DNA of 64,000 nucleotides from Haliclona indistincta (Eukaryota > Porifera > Demospongiae > Haplosclerida > Chalinidae). Every line of letters begins with the position of its first letter. The stretch's first letter is position 1. Below, piece after piece: positions 55,734-64,000 of the stretch. The position numbers and the translations under genes are program-made. Where the stretch lies: assembly GCA_964017065.1 (NCBI GenBank), contig OZ024787.1:13535068-13599067 (forward strand). Reading direction: 5' to 3'. A model generated the notes under the pieces. The model was not told where the DNA came from and did not search any database. It saw nothing but the letters and a program-made list of their open reading frames with translations.

Positions 55734-56678
55734 TCATTTGAGTACAGCAAGTTGTATCGAAGTAGTCGCTTCATTCGCTGGAGCGATTTGATTGTTCGGT
55801 AGACAAAAACAAAACACTTTCTTGCAAATTGTCTTCATTGCAACACGAATGGGTTTCAGCACAGCTATAGTGATGATGGTTGTAGAAATAACAAGAGCTA
55901 TGACCAGCAATTTACGGAAAACGTATGTGATCAAAAAGGTCACTCTGTTATACGGAATCAGCGAAACAAAGATTGGGACAATCAAAGAGATGAATGAAAA
56001 GATTGAAGAAACACAGAGACAAGCCATTATTTTAGTAACAGCCTTTTTCACCGCTTCATTCCCTTCAAGAACATTTCTCTTCACATACACAATTGTGAGC
56101 AAACTAGAAACAAGCTGAAAACTTAGGAAAAGTAGTGCAAGTGAGGTTAAAACACCACCTGCTATTTTGAACACCAAATTATCTCCATCAATTATACAGA
56201 AACTATCAATACTGGTCACATTTGATACTTCATAGAAAGGACTTGTTCCTGAAATGGCAGAAATGATCCAAGCCGCAACCAAAAATATCACTATGATGTA
56301 CCACTTAAGTTTCCTTTCTCCATATTTGACAAAGATGTAGACATTCAAAGAGTAACTTGCACAAGCTATGAACTTCTGCATAGTAGCAACAATGAACAAG
56401 CTGACACTAATCTTGCATACAATGTCTTCTTCTCTCTGGAAAAGATGAGCCATTGGCCATCCAAGATAGCATACAACAAAGTGAAACCAGTTGATGACAT
56501 CAGCAATAGACATGTTTATTATAAGAAAACGAATTTTCGCATTTACTGATTTACTAATAGGTAAAATCAGTATCAGAACACACAGCATAGAAAGGAGCAT
56601 CGAAGGCAACACCACTAGGAAGAGTATGAGAAGATCTACAGAAACAAGAGTATAGTTCACTTCATAGCTGGTATTCAT
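55734..56678 (-). CDS. Divergent seven-transmembrane receptor
   Basis: 314 residues from MNTSYEVNYT, whose two N-glycosylation sites suit an extracellular N-terminus; an upstream in-frame ATG at 56795 would add 39 residues including a Cys-rich stretch and is less likely. Seven hydrophobic helices follow. Helix 2 contains IINMSIADVINW, like the (N)LxxAD motif of rhodopsin-type receptors. A Cys before helix 3 (DIVCKIS) and one in loop 2 (SFCIID) can form the usual disulfide. No DRY motif: helix 3 ends SLNVYIFVKYGERK. Helix 7 ends in LKPIRVAMK, not NPxxY. A Cys-rich segment (CKKVFCFC) near the C-terminus may be palmitoylated. Ligand unknown; could also belong to the cAMP-receptor-like group. A decayed copy lies at 62140-62940. 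Confidence 0.75.
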   Translation of the reverse strand: MNTSYEVNYTLVSVDLLILFLVVLPSMLLSMLCVLILILPISKSVNAKIRFLIINMSIADVINWFHFVVCYLGWPMAHLFQREEDIVCKISVSLFIVATMQKFIACASYSLNVYIFVKYGERKLKWYIIVIFLVAAWIISAISGTSPFYEVSNVTSIDSFCIIDGDNLVFKIAGGVLTSLALLFLSFQLVSSLLTIVYVKRNVLEGNEAVKKAVTKIMACLCVSSIFSFISLIVPIFVSLIPYNRVTFLITYVFRKLLVIALVISTTIITIAVLKPIRVAMKTICKKVFCFCLPNNQIAPANEATTSIQLAVLK

Positions 56679-59085
56679 GGTAGACAGTATAGTCAACTTG
56701 TGCACACAGTCGCAAATAAAATAACAAGAATAGACCTGACAGTGCTGATGATCCCTATAGTTTGCAAATATTTCACACTTACACCTGGTAAGCATGCACT
56801 TGATAATTGCATCAAAACTAAATCATGTCATTTTATGCATGCATGGTGCACAACAAAAAGATCTAGCTAAAATATTCGAATGTTCTAAGGTTACATTTAC
56901 TGTTATATTCTTCAGTGTTCAAGTAGTTCCTTCTATAGCAGATGTAATATGAAATACCCACCAGAGCATAGGCTTTGGAATGGTTTGTGCTCGTTTCCCG
57001 CTGTATCCCGTTTCGGGTCACCTGTGCAGATGTGTACCTAACAAGGTATCGTAGCCTGAAACTAGCTATTGGAGTGGTCATCTTTGGTTTTTGCGAACAA
57101 ACAAACCTGTGAACAAACCTGTTGTCATAGTCTTCACTGTCTCTAATGTAGCAGCAATTCCAACCTCTAGTACAAGTAGAAGCAGTAGTGCCATAGGTGA
57201 CATTTTTAATTCTGGTATAATGATGATGCTTTGGTATAATTTTTTATTGGAGTGGATTTATAATCAATGTATGGTGTAAATTTTAAATCACACCTTGCCA
57301 AGTGCAAATTGGACATAAAGAGTGTGTCCACATACATTACCACAGCATCAAGGTTTTGCATTGGAGGTGTGGCTCATGTGTTCAGACAGCACGAGTAAGC
57401 TGAGTACAAGAGCCTTTAATATACAGCTCTACGTATATATCAATGATGACACATAAATACAGGTATAGTGTTAGCTATATGATATACAGCATAATGATGG
57501 ACTCCTCAAGGCACTCATATAGAAGTACATGAGGATGCAGAGTGTATACCTGCTTTCTTGATCAAAAACATAAAAAAACATTGCTATCAATGAACACAAG
57601 CTACGTTACTGAACACAAAGCTGCGTTTTGTATGTATTCGCAAGAGTAGAATCATTGTGGTCTTCATACTCAAGTATATTGTATCAAGTTCAATACCAAG
57701 CTCAAAGACTAAGTGTAAAAGTGATGTTCATTTCCATCGTAACTCTGTAAATTTACTGTGCGAGGTACTGATAGGTTTGTATCAAAATGATCATAGTTAT
57801 TATAGCTTTATCGTGTAAATAAAGCTGTTGTCATAGTCTTCACTGTCTCTAGTAGTCAGCTGTGCTTAAGTCATTTTTTAAGGAGAAAACTGTCGGTTCA
57901 ATCATGGATTATTGAATAACAATTCCCCAAGGAACCTACAATCTAACATAGCAGTGAGTATCTGGTAAGTCTTGAAAAAAGGATATAACCAAGTCACCAT
58001 TACTGCACATGTTCTTACAAAATTTTAACTCGCTACATGTAAGTGAAAGTCATAATCAAAGAGTTTGTAGTGAGCTGACTTGGAGCTGGACTGTCTGTAT
58101 CAGTTCAGATAATGCAAGACTGCAAAGCTCTGTTTGTGTTTCAATTATTTTGGAACGGAATCAGACCATTCAAACGCACGCGGTCTATTATTAATTTTTA
58201 TAATCTTCCACTCTTGACTGGGTTTTCCATTTGTGTCTCAACTGCTATTATGTCATTATAAGCTGGTTATTGCATAACAAGCTATCAAGCATGCAAGCAT
58301 CTTCATCAACAGACTTTTATCCATATTAATAGGCATCAATACTAGCATGTACAGTGGTTTAGTGTCTTAGTAGTAGAGTTGAGACAACTGGTGGTAGCTC
58401 CAAGCTGAACATTAGCTGCAAGAAAGATGAGCAATAGTAGAAGTAGTGACATCTGATCCAAACATCACTAAAAGGATACCATGGCTTGGTATTTATAATG
58501 ACAAATTAATGCTACTTTGTGCATGTAAATCATCTTTTAAAGATGTATAAACAATTTGCAAAGGTATATTCAATACTACGCTATGAACAAAATGAGTGTG
58601 CTGTATATAGCTATAGATTATCTATTTTGGCTGCCTGAATTCTTAGTGGGAAATTTGATCCAGATATCACACGGAAAATATGCAAGTACCACAGCACTGT
58701 ATGCTACTATTAGCAGCAGAGCTACTATCAGTTGTATGAAGTCTACGCTAAGGTATTATCTTCATAATAAACTCAATTGGATGCTAGCCTTAAGCATCCA
58801 GGGGGTTGTGTCCCGAGACACCCTGCATTGACGATTTAACAGTGTTGTGCACTCACTTCAAAAAATATCCTGGGTACGAGTCTGTATAGAATCCATGCCG
58901 ATACCTTTAATATTCAGTGACATTGAAGTTCAAAGAGAACATGAAATTTTCGTTTCGCTGCTGTAAATTTTGCATGACAGTAAAGTTCAATTTACATCAT
59001 TAAGGGTTAACACTTTGATACTAATAGTTGATTGTGTAAACACTACTCATGCTAGATCAACAATTTTTTGTCCTACATCGAAAAT
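56679..59085. other. Intergenic, no gene recognised
   Basis: A short direct repeat, GTTGTCATAGTCTTCACTGT, occurs at 57120 and about 57830. From about 58890 the sequence is repeated at about 61580 (3' flank of the GABA-B-like gene). Short ORFs show no family features. Confidence 0.5.
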
Positions 59086-61353
59086 TTAAGAGAAAACAGC
59101 TCGTATTATGGTTTCAGACACCTTTGTGAAACAAGATGATGCTTTGGTAAACTTTCCATCAAATATAGCAGTGAAAATCTTTGGGAAGAAAGGAATCAAC
59201 TGACAAGCTGTGACAAAGATGAGGAATAGAGTCACCATTACTGCGCTTGCTATTGATTCCTGCTCTCTCACTAGGAAGATGATGACAATGGAAATGGCAA
59301 GCCATAATACGATTTCCATGACTGCCATTAACAAGTATACCTGACCAGTACTGTTGAAGTTCTTGATTTTTATCTTACGGATACGAATACCCATATAAAA
59401 GATTAATGTAAGAAGCACAGTAGTGTATATAGCTGCAACAATTAAGAAAGCATGATTGCTGATTGGTTCAATTCTAGTGTGGATCTCAATCAATAGAAGA
59501 TATCCTCTGAAGTACTTATAGTGGTAAGAAGAGAGAGTAGGTGGTATCAGAACAACAAAAACAGCAAGAGGAATGTTAGGAATAATTGATAGTGAGAGAA
59601 CTACTAGAAGGAGTGGTAGATTGCTCCACTGTTTACCGAGATCTTTGCTCCAGCATTTGAATATGCGATAGACTCGCAATAGTTTGATGAATAGAGTGAT
59701 GAGTATTAGACTGATCCCATTTATGATGAGTAAGAAATTAGCAATTGCCATTGCAGTAAATGTTTCAGGTGAGAGAACAAAGCTACCTAACGTATTGAGT
59801 TGAATAGAAGTAGCACAAAACAGGTAGCATCCAGCAAACATGAGCAGGCTGAGCATCGGACTGGTGGCCATGATAACCTTATGACGTCTGTAGCAGAGGT
59901 AAAGGATGAGTTGTATTGTAGTGAAGACGATGACACCACCAGTGAGAATGTACAGCACAATGGCCACAGGGAGAGGGATGCGAATGTACTCATACACTCG
60001 AGGTACTGTGTCACCAGGAAGATTAGTAGGGCTTATATTGACATGAAAGTCTAATGGATGAAGAGGATTGTATACACCAACTTGCTTGTAAGTATTATTG
60101 TCTAGTATCCAGAACACGTCTACAGGAGTAGACACAGCACGATACTGATTGAACTCAATCCAACCACTAGCTCCTTGGAATTTTAGATTCTTCAAATTCT
60201 TTTCAATCACAGCTGTGATCTCTGGCTGTCCAATAGTGTAGTCATCAATGGAGAGGTTTCTGTTCTTTAGTTCTGAAAGAGATTTGTTCAAAGCCAGTGC
60301 TATAGCCCATACTTGATCATAGAAGATGGTCTCTAGTGAAATGAATTGAGAGCTGCTAATATTCAACAGATTTAATTGTTTCTCATGCAACTTAGCTAAA
60401 TATTGAGAAAATGTCTGATTTGAGAAGAGATATGTGACTTCAGATACTGTAGATTTTACAAAAATGAAGATGTGCCCGCGAGCTGCTTTAATGGAATTTG
60501 TTTTGCCATACAAAAAGATGAACCATATTGGATTAGTTACATGTATCCATGTGTAGTGTGGGTAGACCAGGCCATGACGAGAAGCGTATGATAGTAAAAC
60601 ATATTTGCTTCTGAAATCAAGAAGATCGACAAGTATACTTGTTTCTGTAGACTTGATACTCGAAATCACAGCTTCTACATAATGATGCGCTTTAGTTCCT
60701 CTTATTCCCAAGCTGAATGCTACCGACTTGTTGCCTGATTGTTTGATTCTCTGTTCTATATCTTTAGCAAGCTCTGAGTACAATGATGAGTCCACATTTT
60801 AGACTATACCTACCCTTGTCCAGTTGAACTGATCCATTATGGCTAGTACTGTGTCAGAGTAGACAGTGGCTGCTCCTCCAAACCGCCACAAGTGAGGAAA
60901 ATGATCGATTTGTCTTTCAAATATTGGAGAATAGGCTCTGGACAGTTGTATGAGGTCAAATCCTTCATGACCAGCCACAGGAGATAGTATTGCAGTATGT
61001 GATGAGCATGTCAATCCCGTGACTGCAACAACAGGACGGCATGGTGGACTCACTGTGTGTTTGACCAGGTTACTCAGACCAATACACTGTACCTGCTTCA
61101 GACGATGAGCAATATTCAATTGTATCTCTGATCAGCTCAATATGATAGCCAGGAAGGATGTCACTGTGATTTTGATCTCCTCTTGAGCAATTTGAGAACT
61201 AAGAATCTCAAATCGACCAGAGTCTGGATACAACTCCAGGAGGCACAATGGCTTGGTTTCTCTGCTAGCAGTATAGTTCATAGAAGCTCCAAGTTGAAAA
61301 CTTGATCCAAGGAAAAAGTGCAACAATGCTATCTTGAGCCACAAGACTTTCAT
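59086..61353 (-). pseudogene. GABA-B-like class C receptor, ectodomain broken
   Basis: Signal peptide from the ATG at 61353 (MKVLWLKIALLHFFLG), then a periplasmic-binding-protein-like ectodomain (AGHEGFDLIQLSRAYSP, FPHLWRFGGAATVYSD, FNWTRVGIV), then seven helices (about 60000-59100) with ATSPMLSLLMFAGC and the class C FFPKIF motif. The last 569 codons are open. Upstream, a TAA at 60799-60801 lies in the same frame just after FNWTRVGIV, where homologues continue. Between about 61085 and 61170 the best match (ILPGYHIELI) is in another frame, so two offsetting indels are likely, and the signal-peptide frame stops at 61132. Without an intact relative I cannot exclude sequence errors or splicing around the gaps. 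Downstream G-protein coupling residues look kept. Confidence 0.75.
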
Positions 61354-61579
61354 TTTGCATAGAAAGAGATTGCTCTGGATCTGTACAGCTTGATCAAACA
61401 TTTGTATCAAAGCCAAAGGTGCAAATTGTGCTTCTTTGGTGACAATTTGTAATTATATACCATACTTCAATGTTTCTGACCAATCAGATTGCTCAAAACG
61501 AGGTGATTTATTTCACTTATACTATACAGCTCAATGTAATTATAGAATCTGATTGGTCAGTTGGAGGATAATAAATTAC

Positions 61580-62116
61580 GTATCACGAGCCTGTATAGAA
61601 TCAGCGCCTTTAATATTATTTTAGTGACATTGAACTTCAAAGAGAACATGAAATTTTCATTTATCTGCTGTAAAGTGACAGTAAAGTTCAATTTACATCA
61701 TTAAGGGTTAACACCTTGATACCAATACTTGATTGTGTATACACTACTCATGCAATATTTTGTCTTATAATTATCGTAAATTTAAGAGAAAACAACTCGT
61801 ATGATGGTTTCAAACATGTTAGTGAAACAAGATGTTTCTTAGGGAAACTTTCCATCAAAAATAGCAGTGAATATCTTTGGGAAGAAAAGTATCAACTGAC
61901 AAGCTGTGACAAAGATGAGAAGCAGAGTCACCATTACTGCATGCACTTGCTATTGATTCCTGCTCTCTCACTAGGAAGACGATGACAATGGAAATTGCGA
62001 GCCATAACGATTTCCATGACTGCCAGTAACAAATATACTTGACCAGTACTGTTGAAGTACTTTACGGATACGAATATCCATATAAAACACTAATGTAAGA
62101 AGCACAGTAGTGTAAC
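61580..62116 (-). pseudogene. Partial duplicate of the GABA-B-like 3' end
   Basis: Repeats 58890-59420: the 3' flank plus the last ~100 codons (helices 6-7 and tail), with several indels (e.g. an 8-bp change near 61942 and loss near 62060). It is joined directly to a decayed 7TM copy. Confidence 0.8.
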
Positions 62117-62139
62117 ACAACACTTTTAGTTGTCATGCA

Positions 62140-62940
62140 GTGGTTCTCAGTTAGTCAAGTTATCCGTACTTTTAATCCAGTACAAAGCACCTTCCTGGAA
62201 ATTTTCATCATTGCGACATGCACGAATGGGTTTCAGAAGCATCATGGTTACAATGGGAGTGGTGATGGTGGGAATGATCAGCAATGATAAGCAAGAACAT
62301 GGTATATGATAAGTCAGTTTGTTATATGGAAAAGGATCGAAGCAGCAGTGAAGGCAAGCCAGCACTTTAGCAACAGCCTTCTTCACAGCAGTGTTACCTT
62401 CAAGAGAGTTTTTCTTGATATGCATTAATTGTGAGCAAACTACACAAGAGCACAAAGCACAAGAAAAATACTACATTGTCAAGAACAAGAATAAAAGCAA
62501 TTGCTATTTTGAATACCAAAAAGAGTCCGCATTAAGTTATAACTATAATAGAAACCATCTATAGCAATCACACTTGATACATCAAAGAAAGGTGTTGTTC
62601 CCAAAATGACAAAAACAATCCAAGTTGCAACAGAATAAGATACCAGAGCATACAGTTTGAGTTTCTTTTCTCCATTATTTGATGAAGATGTACACATTCA
62701 GAGAAAAACTTGAACTACAGGCTGTGGGTTTCTGCACATGTATTAGCAACAGTGAAAAAGAAGGCAGAAATCTTGCATAATCTAGGCTGGCAGACTATAA
62801 AATATCTTCTTCTGTCTGAATCAAATGGGCTGTTGACCAACCAAGATATATAGTATCCATAAAGCTGAACCAGTTGATGATGTCAGAAATCAATATGTTT
62901 ATCATAAAAAGCGGATTTTCTTGTTTATCACTCTGCTATT
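62140..62940 (-). pseudogene. Decayed copy of the divergent 7TM receptor
   Basis: Matches 55790-56540 in pieces: EGNTAVKKAVAKVLACL (helix 6 region), GEKKLKLYALVSYSVATWI (helix 4), a helix 2 remnant near 62880. Frames are broken at about 62460, 62690 and beyond. The order GABA-B piece then 7TM relic mirrors an inverse neighbour arrangement to 55.7-61.4 kb, suggesting a tandem duplication of this receptor pair. Confidence 0.8.
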
Positions 62941-63167
62941 TTGTGCATTGCTATAAAATATTTTCAAACAACAAACCAGTTGTATTGAATGGCTGCTTGT
63001 ACCATTAAATAGAGTCTTGAATGAGTAAAATATTATTATGTGCGCATGGAGGACTGACTGTTTAGAGAAAGAACCAACCTATAAGACACTTGATCAAATT
63101 TGGCTTTCTGTAACAGTACTCGGCAAGAGTTGCTGCATGCTATATATATACTATAAATAACCCCATT

Positions 63168-63300
63168 TGCAAATCTGTTGTGTGCAGGTAGTTTACTTTC
63201 CGAATACACCAAAAACAAAAATTCTTCAAAATTCACACCTTGACTTCTGTACTACCACAAATACAAAACATGCATCATTAATGACAATAAAACAATTAAT
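63168..63300 (+). repeat. Copy of the D1 relic flank
   Basis: AATTCTTCAAAATTCACACC and neighbouring sequence match 12200-12350 and 38195-38320, which lie just 3' of relic D1. Indicates that arrestin-array sequence continues to the right edge. Confidence 0.65.
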
Positions 63301-63569
63301 ATTACTAGGTATACTTACAGCATGTATTTGCCTCGCACGGAAATATAATTCATTAATAATAATAATGCATTGTACCAACCAAAAGAAAAGACAAACAACA
63401 TAAGTTACTAGATTAAATTAGATCGATAGCCACAAATATCTCTCTTGAAAACAGAGAGGGATGAAGCGGAGACAATCTGCTGCAGGGACAATCTCATGAT
63501 CAGCAGGTTCCATAGTTTAACAGTGTCCAGGAAAAAGGAGGAGTCATAAGCATGAAATGTCTTAGCATT

Positions 63570-63770
63570 GAGTCAAGAATCATAACCTGTTCTTCAGTTT
63601 CTGTAAACATAGCATTGAATCAAGAATCATAACCTGTTCTTCAGTTTCTGCAGCTGTAGACATTGAGTCAAGAATCATAGTCAAGGTCAAGTCAGCTGTA
63701 GACATTGAGTCAAGAATCATAGTCAAGGTCAAGGTCAAAGTCATAGTCAAAGTCAAGAGTCAAGAATCGC
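63570..63770 (+). repeat. Degenerate tandem repeat, GAGTCAAGAATCATA units
   Basis: CATTGAGTCAAGAATCATA occurs four times with variable spacers; a GGTCAA/AGTCAA hexamer tract follows. Confidence 0.85.
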
Positions 63771-63942
63771 TTCCTCTCCCGCGCCTTGCAATTGCTGCCC
63801 TCGCATACAATACTACAGTATGGGCCTCGCCATATGGACTGATTGCATTCCTAAGCGTGACATATATATATACATATATACAAACATACAATTTCGACAC
63901 AGTACTCCGCGATTACATGCCTCGCGCTAAGGCGCTCGGCAA

Positions 63943-64000
63943 TTAATGCTTGATAGGGTCCACAAACCCTAGTGGTAAGCCAGTAGCAGGTGGTAGAGGA
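63943..64000 (-). CDS. C-type arrestin, last codons (partial)
   Basis: Plus strand TTAATGCTTGATAGGGTCCA is the stop region of a C-type arrestin read on the minus strand: tail GLPLGFVDPIK then H instead of R, then TAA. Only about 18 codons lie in the window, so whether the gene is intact is unknown. Confidence 0.65.
   Translation of the reverse strand, partial: PLPPATGLPLGFVDPIKH

Noticed and set aside
58556..58831. 91-codon plus-strand ORF
   Set aside because: No recognisable domain, no splice or promoter context, composition like surrounding intergenic DNA.
63440..63560. Possible LINE C-terminal fragment on the minus strand
   Set aside because: A few weak matches to a KLWN-type motif only; too short and degenerate to claim.

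Overview
The window is eukaryotic nuclear DNA, A+T-rich and dense in small inverted-repeat transposons. It comes from an animal, most likely a demosponge. That assignment is inferred from three things: a 15-exon CYP46-type P450 with mostly short introns, intronless alpha-arrestin-like genes in tandem, and a GABA-B-type class C receptor beside a divergent 7TM receptor. No marker gene settles the species.

The backbone is a tandem array of a unit of about 22 kb, present about 2.3 times. Unit 1 (about 1113-22990) and unit 2 (about 22990-47190) each hold, in order: arrestin gene A (minus), a P450 gene (plus) diverging from A, two decayed arrestin relics (D1, D2), arrestin gene B (minus), arrestin gene C (minus) and an arrestin relic E. 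Unit 3 (about 47190-53450) holds only the P450. All three P450 copies keep the same 15 exons and splice phases. Copies 2 and 3 read through as 496 codons, while copy 1 has a TGA stop in exon 5. Arrestin B of unit 1 is broken by a mariner-type MITE and a one-base frameshift; its unit 2 partner is intact.

Comparing units base by base exposes empty and filled sites for many mobile elements. They include a piggyBac-like element with TTAA ends, several Harbinger-like elements with TTA/TAA duplications and a conserved end containing GCCTCGGTGGGCGGAGCC, TA-target MITEs, hAT-like MITEs, a 5'-truncated LINE end, and a young Ty3/gypsy LTR retrotransposon (30782-36191, minus) with apparently identical 193-bp LTRs, inserted antisense in intron 11 of P450 copy 2.

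The left edge (593-927) carries the last exon of a cytosolic sulfotransferase. The right part (55.7-63 kb, minus) carries a divergent 7TM receptor, a GABA-B-like receptor with a broken ectodomain, and partial, decayed duplicates of both. The right edge cuts the 3' end of another C-type arrestin gene.

Functionally, the P450 is a probable sterol hydroxylase anchored in the ER, and a sulfotransferase could act on hydroxylated products. The arrestins would be membrane-trafficking adaptors. Any link between the arrestins and the nearby receptors is speculation from proximity.
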